A stretch of DNA of 64,000 nucleotides from Streptomyces barringtoniae. Lineage in GTDB: Bacteria; Actinomycetota; Actinomycetes; Streptomycetales; Streptomycetaceae. Both the position numbers and the translations under genes were made by a program. A model generated the notes under the pieces. It saw only the letters and a program-made list of their open reading frames with translations. It did not search any database and was not told where the DNA came from. Shown here piece after piece: positions 23,970 to 32,863 of the stretch (the stretch's first letter is position 1; the number at the start of each line of letters is the position of its first letter). The stretch is from the NCBI RefSeq assembly GCF_020819595.1, contig NZ_JAJHNP010000021.1:62001-126000 (forward strand). The letters are read 5' to 3'.

Positions 23970-26900
23970 GTGATGCGGCGGTGCGAGCTGCGGTTCGGAC
24001 TGTTGGGACCGCCGGTCCTGTACGACCGACAGGCGTTCGGGATCCCGTACGACACCTCCGGGGTCCTGCCGGGCAACTCTCCCCACGACGGCACCGATAC
24101 CGACAACGACGTCCGCGCCATCGGCAGCCCCAAGGTGCGCGCGCTGCTGGCCGCGTTGCTGCTGGAGCCGGGCCGGGTCGTGTCGGTGGAGTCGCTCAAG
24201 GACGCCCTGTGGGGCGGGGCGCCGCCCGTCTCCGCGCAGGCGTCCCTGCACAACCACGTCACCCGGCTGCGCCGGCTCCTGGACGACCCCGACCGGCTCA
24301 GGGCCGTACCGCCGGGTTACGTGCTGCGCGTGGACCAGGGTGAGTTGGACGTGCATGTCTTCGACGCCCGGGTCGCCGAGGCGCGTGCCGCGCATGCCCG
24401 GCGGGACTGGCCGGGTGTCGCACGGGCCTGTACGGCCGCACTCGCGCTCTGGCGTGGCACCCCGCTCAGCGGGCTCCCGGCCGATCTCGGCGGTTATGCC
24501 CTGGTGCAGCGCCTGGAGGAGGCCCGGCTGCTCCTGCTGGAGTGGCGCTACGACGCCGAACTCGCCCTGGGGGGCGCACGGGTGGCGGGGATCGTACCGG
24601 AGCTCGCGGCGCTGGTCGCCGAGTATCCGCTGCGTGAGGCCTACCACCGTCAGCTCATGCTCGCCCTGCTCCGCACCGGCCGTCAGGCCGAGGCCCTCGC
24701 CGTCCACCGTGATCTGCGCGCCCGCCTGATCGAGGAACTCGGCATCGAACCCGGCCCATCGGTCCGCGAGGCCCATGTCGAGGTGCTGCGGGGGAGCGAC
24801 GAGGAACGGCAGGCGGCCGCGGGGGAGCGTGACGCCCGCCGGTGGGGCGCGAGGAGCGACCGCCGGCAACAGCCCTCGGGCGCCGGTAGCCCGGTGAGCG
24901 CCGCCGAGGAGCAAGCCGAAACGCCGGCCGTGCACGAGGGCGGTGCCGCACCGGAGGCCCGGCAGATTCCGCGCCCCGCCCAACTCCCGCCGCCACCGGC
25001 CCATTTCATCGGCCGCGTCGATGTCCGCCGCGAGCTGCGGCGCGCGCTCACCGCGCCGCCCGCCCCGGCCCCGGCCATCGCCGTGATCAGCGGCATGGCG
25101 GGCGTCGGCAAGAGCGCGCTCGCCCTGGCTGTGGCGCATGAGCTGCGGGATCGTTTCACCGATGGGCAGCTGTACGTCAACCTGCACGGCGCCACCCCCG
25201 GCATGGCCCCGCTCAGCTCCACCCAGGCGCTGGCCGCGCTGCTCCGGGACCTGGGGGCCGAGCCCCGCAGCATCCCCGAACACCCGGACGCGGCAGCCGC
25301 GTTGCTCCGCTCGCTGCTCGCCTCCGCCCGCGTCCTGCTGGTGCTGGACGACGCGGCGAACGCGGCCCAGGTACGACCCCTGCTGCCGGCCGGGCCCGGC
25401 TGCGCCGTGATCGTCACCAGCCGGTCACCGCTGACCGCCCTCGACGGCGCCCGCCGCTTCCCGCTCGCTCCGCTGACCGGCGAGGACAGCGCGGCACTGC
25501 TGCGCGCGGTGAGCGGCCGCGAGGGGCTGGACGCCGGTCACCCGCTGGTCGAGCTGACCGGTCGGCTTCCGCTGGCGCTGCGCGTCGTGGCCGCCCGGCT
25601 CGCCGCCCGCCGCGCCCTCCCCCCGGATGTGCTCGCGGGCCAACTCGCGGAGACCGGCGGCCGCTTGCGCCATCTCGAGTACGACGACCTGAGCGTCCGG
25701 CGTTCCCTGGCCGTCGCCCACGACGCGCTCGCCGCAGCCGAGCGCGAGGCGGACCGGGACGCGGCTCTCGCGCTGCGCCGCATCGGCGCGCTGGACCTGC
25801 CGACCTACGGCGCCCCGCTGATCGCCCGCCTCACCGGCACCGACGCGCGGCGCGCGGAGGCAGCCCTGGACCGCCTGGTCGACGTCGCCCTCCTGGAGGA
25901 GACCGCCTACGGCCGCTACGCCCCGCACGACCTGGTCCGCGACTTCGCCCGCGAACTGGCGGACACGGGGAAGGACGCCGGCACGGGCGCGCCGAGCGAC
26001 CTTCGGGACACGGACACGGACACGGATACGGACGCCGAGCAGAGTCCGCGCCCGCAGGGGAAGGTCGATCGCCGGAGTGGTCTCGCCGCCGCGCCGGTCC
26101 CCGACCTGGTCGCCCTCCGCTGGTACGCCGCCGTCGCCGAACGGCTGCTGGAGGCGATCGTGGAGCCCGGGATCGACCAGGAGGACCGGCGCCGGCCCAC
26201 CTCCGCGCAGCCGCCGGAGCACGCGGCCGACTTGGCCGCGCTGGCGTCCTTCGAGTCCACCGAGCAGGCCTTCGGCTGGGGCGAGGTGGAGCTGGAGAAC
26301 GTCGTCGCGCTGGTGTCACGCAACGCGGACACGTCCGACCCGGGCCGGGCCGCGCACCTCTCGACGCTCGCACGGCTGCTCTTCCCCTACGTCCAGCGCG
26401 GCGGCCGGGTCGCCGAGATGGAGGTGCTGGGGCGGGCCGCGCTCGGGGCGGCGCGGCGGCTCGGGGACGCGGCGGCCGAGGCGTACGCCCTCGGCGACCT
26501 GGCGGCCCTGCACTTTCTGACCGGCCGCCAGAAGGACGCACTCGCCCTCACCGACCAGTCCCTGGAGATCTGGCGGCGGCTCGGTGTCGTCTCCAGGATC
26601 CGGCGCTCCCTGAACAACCGGGGGCTGCTGCTGGAGGGGCTCGGGCGGTTCGCGGAGTCCGGGGAGGCGCTGCGGCAGAGCCTCGCGTACTCGCGCCGGC
26701 TGAACGACCCCTACGGAGAGGCCGTCACCCACAGCCATCTCGGCAACCTCTACGAGCACACCGACCCGCGTGCCGCGATCGAGCAGCACCGGCGCTCGCT
26801 GGCGATCGGGGACGCGATCGGCGCGGTCATCGTGCAGCACTCGGCGCACTGCAACATCGGCTACGCCCATCTCACCCTGGGCGAACCTGCCGCTGCCGCG

Positions 26901-27227
26901 GAGCACTTCGAGGAGAGCCTGCGCATCCTCGGCGGCCACGGCGACTGGCACGGCGAGTCCCAGACCCGGCTCGGCCTGGTCCGCGCGCTGCGGCAGCTGG
27001 GGGACACCGAAAGAGCCGGCCGCGAGTGCGCCGAGCTGCTGCACCGGGCCGACGCCCGCGCCGACTGCTACATGGGCGGCCTCGCCCGGCACCAGCACGG
27101 GCTGCTGCTGAGCGCACGCGGACGGCGGGCGGAGGCGTACGACGCCTGGCGCGCGGCGCTCGGGGCGCTGGACGGTACCGACGAGCAGGCGGTTGTGGCT
27201 GAACTGCGGGAGCTTCTGGCGGAGTGA
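23970..27227 (+). CDS. AfsR-like SARP regulator with NB-ARC and TPR domains
   Basis: The 1085-residue protein is a likely activator of secondary metabolism or development. An OmpR-type winged helix (about 1-115, with KVRALLAALLLEPGRVVSVESL and HNHVTRLRRLLDD) carries an unusual ~30-residue insert after GPPVLYDRQ. A BTAD domain follows (to about 265). After a linker come an NB-ARC ATPase (P-loop ISGMAGVGKSALA near 372, VLLVLDDAANAAQV, GRLPLALRVVAARL) and C-terminal TPRs. An Asp/Thr repeat (DTDTDTDTDAEQ) sits at the ATPase-TPR junction. GTG 23970 or ATG 23973 is the start. No biosynthetic cluster adjoins it, so its targets are probably elsewhere. Confidence 0.9.
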   Translation: MMRRCELRFGLLGPPVLYDRQAFGIPYDTSGVLPGNSPHDGTDTDNDVRAIGSPKVRALLAALLLEPGRVVSVESLKDALWGGAPPVSAQASLHNHVTRLRRLLDDPDRLRAVPPGYVLRVDQGELDVHVFDARVAEARAAHARRDWPGVARACTAALALWRGTPLSGLPADLGGYALVQRLEEARLLLLEWRYDAELALGGARVAGIVPELAALVAEYPLREAYHRQLMLALLRTGRQAEALAVHRDLRARLIEELGIEPGPSVREAHVEVLRGSDEERQAAAGERDARRWGARSDRRQQPSGAGSPVSAAEEQAETPAVHEGGAAPEARQIPRPAQLPPPPAHFIGRVDVRRELRRALTAPPAPAPAIAVISGMAGVGKSALALAVAHELRDRFTDGQLYVNLHGATPGMAPLSSTQALAALLRDLGAEPRSIPEHPDAAAALLRSLLASARVLLVLDDAANAAQVRPLLPAGPGCAVIVTSRSPLTALDGARRFPLAPLTGEDSAALLRAVSGREGLDAGHPLVELTGRLPLALRVVAARLAARRALPPDVLAGQLAETGGRLRHLEYDDLSVRRSLAVAHDALAAAEREADRDAALALRRIGALDLPTYGAPLIARLTGTDARRAEAALDRLVDVALLEETAYGRYAPHDLVRDFARELADTGKDAGTGAPSDLRDTDTDTDTDAEQSPRPQGKVDRRSGLAAAPVPDLVALRWYAAVAERLLEAIVEPGIDQEDRRRPTSAQPPEHAADLAALASFESTEQAFGWGEVELENVVALVSRNADTSDPGRAAHLSTLARLLFPYVQRGGRVAEMEVLGRAALGAARRLGDAAAEAYALGDLAALHFLTGRQKDALALTDQSLEIWRRLGVVSRIRRSLNNRGLLLEGLGRFAESGEALRQSLAYSRRLNDPYGEAVTHSHLGNLYEHTDPRAAIEQHRRSLAIGDAIGAVIVQHSAHCNIGYAHLTLGEPAAAAEHFEESLRILGGHGDWHGESQTRLGLVRALRQLGDTERAGRECAELLHRADARADCYMGGLARHQHGLLLSARGRRAEAYDAWRAALGALDGTDEQAVVAELRELLAE

Positions 27228-27407
27228 GCGGGGCGGGCGAGGACACGCGCCGCGAAGGGGCGCTTGGGACTGCGCGGCCGGCCACGACGCACCTGCACCC
27301 GCACCCGCCGGCCGTGAGCTCCCCCCGCCCTCTTGGACGGACGCCTCCGGCCTACCCGCACCCGCGTGCGGCCCGCCAAGAGCGCCCGAAGTGCGCCCGC
27401 GCGGCGT

Positions 27408-29108
27408 TCACTTGGCGTCGGCATAGCACTCCACCACCGCTGTCGTGAACGGGAACCGCACCGGTGTCTCGCCGAAGGTCAGCCGGCCGGCGAGGTCGGC
27501 GGAGGCGCGGATGGCCTGGACGACCGTGTCGGCCTCCTCGGCGGGGCAGTGCACGATCACCTCGTCGTGCTGGAAGAACACCAGCTCCGCCTTGAGGTCC
27601 GCGCAGGCCCGGCGGAGCCCGGCGAGCATCAGCAGGGCCCAGTCGGCGGCGCTGCCCTGGACGACGAAGTTCCGCGCGAAGCGGCCCCGCGCCCGGGAGT
27701 TGCTGGAGGCGTAGCCGGGGACCCAGGCGGTCTGGCCGTCGGCCTGCGTCTCGGCGTCGTCGTCGGCGATGGGGATGCCCGCCTCCCCCGCCGCGTCATC
27801 GCCGGCACCGGCGGCCGGCGGGCAGGTCCGGCCCAGCCAGGTGCGCACGAGCCGGCCCTCCTCGCCCGCGCGGGCCGCCTCGTCGACGTAGGCGACGGCC
27901 TTCGGGAAGCGGCGGCGCAGCGCGGCCAGGTTCTTCAGACCGTCGCCGGAGGTCTGGCCGTAGATCGCGCCCAGAACGGCGATCTTGGCCTGGTCGCGGT
28001 CGCCGGAGAAGGCGCGGTCGGACACGGACTGGTAGAGGTCGCTCTCGCGGCCGGCGACCTCCATCAGGCCGGGGTCGCGGGAGACGGCGGCGAGCACGCG
28101 CGGCTCCATCTGGTCGGCGTCGGCCACCACCAGCCGCCAGCCGGGGTCGGCGACCACGGCCCGGCGGATCACCTTGGGGATCTGCAGCCCGCCTCCGCCG
28201 TTGGTCACCCAGCGTCCGGTGACCGTGCCGCCGGCGAGGAACTCGGGGCGGAAGCGGCCGTCGCGCACCCAGTCCTGCAGCCAGGACCAGCCGTGTGCCA
28301 CCCAGATGCGGTACAGCTTCTTGTACTCCAGCAGGGGTCCGACGGCCGGGTGGTCGACGGACTGGATCTCCCATCGGCGGGTGGACTTCACCTTGGTCCC
28401 GGCCTGGGCGAAGGCCTTGATCACGTCGGCGGGCAGGTCGGGCCGGACGCGGCGGCCGAAGGCGGCGGAGACCTCGTCGGCCAGCTCGGCGAGGCGGCGC
28501 GGCTCACCGCCGCCCGCGTACCGCTCGCCCAGCAGGTCGTGCAGCAGGCGGCGGTGGACTTCCGCGCTCCACGGCAGGCCCGAGTGGTTCATCTCGGCGG
28601 CCACCAGCATGCCGGCCGACTCGGCCGCGGTGAGCAGCCGCATCCGGTCGGGGTGGGCGGTCCGCTCGTGCCGCCGCAGCTGCTCGGCGTAGACCGCGAG
28701 GAGGTCGGTCAGGGGCAGGCGGGTGCCGGTGGGCTCGAACAGCGGGGACTGGGCGCCCGGTTCGGCGGAGCGCTGGGGCGGGTCCGGCGGTACGGGGCCG
28801 CCGCGGAGGCGGGCCAGGGCGGCGGCGGCCGAGCGCGGCTCGCCGTACCGGCCCTCGTGGCCCAGCAGGAGGGTCTCGGCGTCCTCGATGTCGTAGCACC
28901 GCTCCACTCGCACCCCCGTGGCGAGCAGACGCGGGTAGACCTCGGGGGTGGACCGCCACACCCAGCGCGTCACCTCCGGGCGGCTCCGCACCGCTCCGGC
29001 GAGATCGCTCTCCCGCCGCACCGGCCCGGTGGGCAGGCCGTCCGGGCCGAGGGGGGCGACGTCCGCGCCTCCGTCCTCGGCCGGTGCGAGCGCCCACCGG
29101 TCGGTCAT
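27408..29108 (-). CDS. Family A DNA polymerase without 5' nuclease (PolA-like)
   Basis: The 566-residue protein carries the polymerase core of PolA and a short N-terminal part annotated in relatives as a 3'-5' exonuclease, although I see only one of its acidic motifs clearly (YDIEDAETLL). Motif A is VVADADQMEPR. The O-helix is RDQAKIAVLGAIYG, with Leu where E. coli Pol I has Phe762. Motif C is FFQHDEVIVH. No 5' nuclease domain is present, so it is not the housekeeping Pol I and may act in gap repair. The start is ATG 29108 because the frame upstream begins with TTG. It is convergent with the SARP gene. Confidence 0.88.
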   Translation of the reverse strand: MTDRWALAPAEDGGADVAPLGPDGLPTGPVRRESDLAGAVRSRPEVTRWVWRSTPEVYPRLLATGVRVERCYDIEDAETLLLGHEGRYGEPRSAAAALARLRGGPVPPDPPQRSAEPGAQSPLFEPTGTRLPLTDLLAVYAEQLRRHERTAHPDRMRLLTAAESAGMLVAAEMNHSGLPWSAEVHRRLLHDLLGERYAGGGEPRRLAELADEVSAAFGRRVRPDLPADVIKAFAQAGTKVKSTRRWEIQSVDHPAVGPLLEYKKLYRIWVAHGWSWLQDWVRDGRFRPEFLAGGTVTGRWVTNGGGGLQIPKVIRRAVVADPGWRLVVADADQMEPRVLAAVSRDPGLMEVAGRESDLYQSVSDRAFSGDRDQAKIAVLGAIYGQTSGDGLKNLAALRRRFPKAVAYVDEAARAGEEGRLVRTWLGRTCPPAAGAGDDAAGEAGIPIADDDAETQADGQTAWVPGYASSNSRARGRFARNFVVQGSAADWALLMLAGLRRACADLKAELVFFQHDEVIVHCPAEEADTVVQAIRASADLAGRLTFGETPVRFPFTTAVVECYADAK

Positions 29109-29156
29109 GACTGCGAGTGTGGCAGCCGGGTCTGACAATCGCTCCGACCTGCGGTT

Positions 29157-29921
29157 TCAGTCCTGCGAGGCGTTCGGGTCGTCCGTCCCGGCGGCCGCCG
29201 CCTTCGTCTGCTCCAGCAGCAGCGACAGCACCTTGGCGAGGTGCTCCTCGGTCGCGGCCTTGGTGATGCCGAGGTCGCTCAGGACGCCCTGGCCGTTCTC
29301 CTGCTCCAGGAGCGCCAGCAGGATGTGCTCGGTGCCGATGTAGTTGTGGCCGAGCCGGAGGGCCTCGCGGAAGGTGAGTTCCAGGGCCTTCTTGGCGTCG
29401 GGGCCGTAGGGGACGAGGTCGGGAGCGTCGTCCGCGGCGGGCGGGAGCACGGCGGTCGCGGCCTGCCGTACGGCGTCCAGCGGGATGCCCTGCGCGGTGA
29501 TCGCCTTCGCGGCGATGCCTTCGGGCTCGGCCAGCAGTCCGAGGACCAGGTGCTCGGGGCGGCCCTCGGGGTTGCGGGCGGCCACCGCCTCGTTGTGCGC
29601 GGCGATGACCACGTTCCGCGCGCGTGGGGTGTAGCGGCTGAAGTCGCCGGCGTCGAGTTCGGCGGACTCCTTCGGCACGAACCGCTTCTGCGCCGCCTGC
29701 CGGGTGACGCCCATGCTCCGGCCGATCTCGGTCCAGGACGCGCCCGAGCGCCGGGCCTGGTCGACGAAGTGACCGATCAGATGGTCCGCCACGTCACCGA
29801 GGTGGTCGGCGGCGATCACCGCGTCCTGGAGCTGTTCGAGGGGCTCGTTGTGGGCCTTCTTGATGGCCTCGATGAGGTCGTCGAGGCGTACGGATGCCGT
29901 GATGTTCGGGTTGGTCGCCAT
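29157..29921 (-). CDS. ClpC2-like protein: helix-turn-helix plus two Clp N-terminal repeats
   Basis: The 254-residue protein has an N-terminal helical part with a helix-turn-helix at about 61-82 (GASWTEIGRSMGVTRQAAQKRF). Two Clp_N repeats follow (about 97-160 and 170-235; the second contains GHNYIGTEHILLALL). There is no ATPase. Mycobacterial ClpC2 has a similar build, represses its own gene, and captures antibiotics such as cyclomarin that bind the ClpC1 N-domain. By analogy this may be a sensor or decoy for Clp-targeting compounds. Two inverted repeats just upstream fit self-regulation. The ATG at 29921 is clear. Confidence 0.85.
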   Translation of the reverse strand: MATNPNITASVRLDDLIEAIKKAHNEPLEQLQDAVIAADHLGDVADHLIGHFVDQARRSGASWTEIGRSMGVTRQAAQKRFVPKESAELDAGDFSRYTPRARNVVIAAHNEAVAARNPEGRPEHLVLGLLAEPEGIAAKAITAQGIPLDAVRQAATAVLPPAADDAPDLVPYGPDAKKALELTFREALRLGHNYIGTEHILLALLEQENGQGVLSDLGITKAATEEHLAKVLSLLLEQTKAAAAGTDDPNASQD

Positions 29922-29923
29922 GT

Positions 29924-29968
29924 GTCAACCGTAGGTTGCCCCCAGGCGGGCGTCAACTGGTGGTTGAC
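29924..29968 (-). promoter_or_regulatory. Twin operators of the ClpC2-like gene
   Basis: Two 17-bp sites, GTCAAC-N5-GTTGCC at 29924-29940 and GTCAAC-N5-GTTGAC at 29952-29968, lie 28 bp apart. They start three bases from the ClpC2-like start codon. The second is a perfect 6-bp inverted repeat. Binding at the first would block the start region of the transcript. Confidence 0.7.
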
Positions 29969-29990
29969 AGTCTTACGGTGTGGCGGCTCG

Positions 29991-30617
29991 TCACTTCGGC
30001 GCGGCCAGCAGGCGCACGGCGAGTCCGGCGAACACCGTCCCGCTGAAGTAGTCCAGGCCCCGGGCGATCCGACGGCTGCGCCGCAGCAGCGAGGCGAGCT
30101 TCCCGGAGAGCGCGCCGACCGAGCCGTCCACGATCACGCCCATCAGGGTGATCGTGCAGCCCAGGACGAGGAACTGCTCGCGCACGTGCCCCAGGGCGGG
30201 GTTCACGAACTGCGGCAGGAAGGAGACGTTGAAGAGGATCACCTTCGGATTGAGGAGGTTGGTGACGGCGCCCCGCCAGAACGCCCGTCGGCGTCCGTTC
30301 CCCGGTGCCGTCCCCGCCTCGACCGGGCCGTCGGCGCCCCGGAACGCCCTGACCGCGAGGAACAGCAGGTAGGCCGCGCCCGCCCAGTGCAGCGCCTCGT
30401 AGAGCGTCGGCAGGGTCAGGAACAGCGCCGACAGGCCGAGCGCCGCGGCGACCGTGTGCACGAGCATGGCGCAGGCGACGCCGACGGCGGCCGCCATCCC
30501 CGTCAGGGGGCCGCCCCGGCCGCCCACCGCCACGATGAACATCATGTCGGGTCCGGGAGTGACGCAGAGCGCGAAAGCGGCGATCAGGAACGCCGCATAG
30601 AGAGACGTGTCCACCAT
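29991..30617 (-). CDS. LysE/RhtB-family amino acid exporter
   Basis: The 208-residue membrane protein has about six hydrophobic segments. The family signature is clear: AFALCVTPGPDMMFIVAVGGRGG near the N-terminus and FWRGAVTNLLNPKVILFNVSFLPQF in the middle. It would export an amino acid or analogue. ATG 30617 gives the usual family length; the frame upstream of it is not membrane-like. It lies 70 bp upstream of the ClpC2-like gene on the same strand and is divergent from the DUF2786 gene. Confidence 0.88.
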   Translation of the reverse strand: MVDTSLYAAFLIAAFALCVTPGPDMMFIVAVGGRGGPLTGMAAAVGVACAMLVHTVAAALGLSALFLTLPTLYEALHWAGAAYLLFLAVRAFRGADGPVEAGTAPGNGRRRAFWRGAVTNLLNPKVILFNVSFLPQFVNPALGHVREQFLVLGCTITLMGVIVDGSVGALSGKLASLLRRSRRIARGLDYFSGTVFAGLAVRLLAAPK

Positions 30618-30770
30618 GCCGCCATGCTTCGCGCGCCCCCACGCGCGCGTGGCGGAATTCCAGGGACTGAGATGAACCGCCGGCCAACTGGTCCACGGGT
30701 CGGCGCTGGTGAGGTCCGGTGGCAACTACCTTGGTCTCGACCACTGCCACCCATGCCCCCCGGCACCTGC

Positions 30771-30791
30771 TCATCCACAGCCTGTGGACAA
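30771..30791. promoter_or_regulatory. Inverted pair of DnaA-box-like 9-mers
   Basis: TCATCCACA (30771-30779, plus) faces TGTGGACAA (30783-30791), whose reverse complement TTGTCCACA is the Streptomyces DnaA-box consensus. The arms form a 7-bp inverted repeat. The pair is in the divergent promoter region between lysE and the DUF2786 gene, 42 bp before the latter's start. Confidence 0.5.
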
Positions 30792-30832
30792 AGTTCGGCC
30801 CGCTGTCGGTGGGCCGTGGCACGATCGGCGGT

Positions 30833-31942
30833 GTGACCAGCACTGCCAGCACGGTCGAGAGGGCCTTCGAGGCCGCCCTCTACGACGACACCGACGCCGG
30901 CCTCGACACCGGCGCCTCCCTGCTCGCCGCCGACACCGCCGCGGATGCCGAACTCGCCCGCCGGGGCGAAGAGTTCGTGGCGACGGCCTGGCGGCGCGGC
31001 TGGCAGCCCGCCGATGTCGTACGGCTGGTGCGGCGTGAGCTGGAGGACGTGCACGTGGGCCTGGCCGCCGCGCTGATCCGTGCGCAGGCCGGGCGGGACC
31101 GCCCGCGCGGGCGCCGCTGGGCCGCGCAACTGGCGGCGCTGCCCGAGGGGCCGGCCCGCGAGGCCGACCGCTTCTCGCAGGCCACGACCACGCTGGAGCT
31201 GTACCGCGTGCTGCTGCGCCTGCCCGCCCTGGAACCCCTGGAGGAGGAGTCCCGGCGTGCCCCCGGCCCGGCCGCCTCCCGCATGCCGGCCCGGATCCGC
31301 GCGCTGCTCGCCAAGGCCGAGGCGACCGGGTATCCGGAGGAGGCGGAGGCGCTCAGCGCCAAGGCGCAGGAGCTGATGGCGCGGCACAGCGTCGACGAGG
31401 CGCTGCTCGCAGCCGAGGCGCCCGCGCCGGACGCGCCCGGCGCCTGCCGGATCGGGGTCGAGCCGCCGTACGAACAGGCCAAGGCGGTCCTGCTCGACTC
31501 CGTGGCCGGCGCGAACAACTGCCGCGCGGTGTGGAACGAACCGCTCGGCTTCTCCACGGTCGTCGGCTTCGAGGCCGACCTGCAGGCGGTCGAACTGCTC
31601 TACACCTCACTGCTGGTGCAGGCCACGCACGCGATGACCAGGGCGGAGGCCGCACAGAGAGCCGGCGGGCGCAAGCGGACCAAGACCTTCCGGCAGTCCT
31701 TCCTGGCCGCCTACGCCCACCGGGTCGGCGACCGGCTCGCGGCCGCCGCCGAGACCCAGGTCGGCCAGGACCTGCTGCCCGTCCTCGCCACCAGGGAGAC
31801 AGCCGTCACCGACCGGCTGGAGCGCATGTTCCCCGAGACCACCACCACCCGGCTCCGCGGGGTGGGCGACGCGGCCGGGTGGACGGAGGGCGCACGAGCG
31901 GCGGACCAGGCCCAGGTCAGAGCCCGCCCCGGGCTGGAGTGA
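30833..31942 (+). CDS. DUF2786 domain protein
   Basis: The 369-residue protein has a DUF2786 segment in the middle (RIRALLAKAEATGYPEEAEALSAKAQELMARHSVDEA, about 155-192) and a conserved actinobacterial C-terminal region with GFEADLQAVELLYTSLLVQ and KTFRQSFLAAYAHRVGDRL. The family occurs in bacteria and phages and has no established activity. GTG 30833 was chosen over an upstream GTG at 30719, whose extra residues are not conserved-looking. The DnaA-box-like pair just upstream hints at replication-linked control. Confidence 0.8.
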   Translation: MTSTASTVERAFEAALYDDTDAGLDTGASLLAADTAADAELARRGEEFVATAWRRGWQPADVVRLVRRELEDVHVGLAAALIRAQAGRDRPRGRRWAAQLAALPEGPAREADRFSQATTTLELYRVLLRLPALEPLEEESRRAPGPAASRMPARIRALLAKAEATGYPEEAEALSAKAQELMARHSVDEALLAAEAPAPDAPGACRIGVEPPYEQAKAVLLDSVAGANNCRAVWNEPLGFSTVVGFEADLQAVELLYTSLLVQATHAMTRAEAAQRAGGRKRTKTFRQSFLAAYAHRVGDRLAAAAETQVGQDLLPVLATRETAVTDRLERMFPETTTTRLRGVGDAAGWTEGARAADQAQVRARPGLE

Positions 31943-32049
31943 GCTCGCCCGGGCCGAGCCGGCTCGCCGGAAGCCGGGATCGGCGCGCCCGGCCGAGTCG
32001 GAGCCGGCCCGCCCAAGGCCGACGCCGGCCCGTCCCATGCCGGACCCGC

Positions 32050-32565
32050 TCAGTCGCCGACCTGCTGGAAGGCGGTCACGGAGGCGTTCGGGCCGGTGCC
32101 GCCGGTCTGGATGGCGACGGGGCCGTACGACCAGGGGAAGCTCCGGGAGGCGGTGGTGCCGGGCAGGGTGATCTTCACGGTCTTGGCGTCCAATGCGGCC
32201 TTGTCGCCCGCCTTGCCGCGCACGTAGGCGATCGTGAAGGAGGCCGAGTCGCCCTTGGCGAGCTTCAGCTTCTGCGCCTTGGCACCCTTGAGGGCCGGCA
32301 CCTTGGCCTCGGTGCTGCCCGCGCTCAGGACGACGCCCGGAAAGTGGTCCAGGGTGCAGGGCTTGCTCTGGTTGGTGATGCTGACCGGAATCTCGCCCGT
32401 GTCCCCGGCCTTCGGCGCCACGCTGGCGGACCCGGTCTGCACGGAGACCCCGCCGATCTCGCAGGCCGAGCCGTTCTTGCCGGCGCTCTTGCTCCCGCCG
32501 CCGTCGCAGGCGGTGAGCAGCAGGGCGGCGGTGAGGGCCGTGACGGTGAGCGGAATGGCGCGCAT
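32050..32565 (-). CDS. DUF4232 lipoprotein
   Basis: The 171-residue product has a signal peptide with lipobox LTAC (Cys20), a Gly/Ser linker, and a beta-rich domain with GEIPVSITNQSKPCTLDHFPGV and FPWSYGPVAIQTGG, matching the actinobacterial DUF4232 family. Two cysteines in the domain (CEIGG and PCTLD) may form a disulfide. The function is unknown; an envelope location is expected. It is convergent with the DUF2786 gene, across a 107-bp gap of CCGGC-rich short repeats. Confidence 0.8.
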   Translation of the reverse strand: MRAIPLTVTALTAALLLTACDGGGSKSAGKNGSACEIGGVSVQTGSASVAPKAGDTGEIPVSITNQSKPCTLDHFPGVVLSAGSTEAKVPALKGAKAQKLKLAKGDSASFTIAYVRGKAGDKAALDAKTVKITLPGTTASRSFPWSYGPVAIQTGGTGPNASVTAFQQVGD

Positions 32566-32825
32566 GAGCAGGTCCCATCGAGGTCGTGACGGTGCCCCTG
32601 CATCATGGCGCCTGCGTTCGCGTCCGGTTCGCCCGCCCCCAGCGGAATCACCGCTTCAGGTGGCACTTCCCGCCGGACCCGCACCTCCCGCACCTGTCAC
32701 CCAGGACCCGCGCCTGTCACTCCGGCCCGCACTTGTCGCCGCGTCGGCACACCGCGTCGGCACACTGCGTCAACGCACCGCGTCAACGCCCTGCTTCGCC
32801 GCCCTGCCCCACCACGCCGCTCCAT

Positions 32826-32857
32826 CGCACAGCCGCACAGCCGCACAGCCGCACAGC
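32826..32857. repeat. 8-bp tandem repeat, 4 units
   Basis: CGCACAGC is repeated exactly four times. It lies just downstream of the second lipoprotein gene's stop codon, in a 298-bp gap that also holds irregular repeats of CGTCGGCACACYG and CGTCAACGC at 32745-32790. No other feature was seen in that gap. Confidence 0.85.
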
Positions 32858-32863
32858 GTCAGC

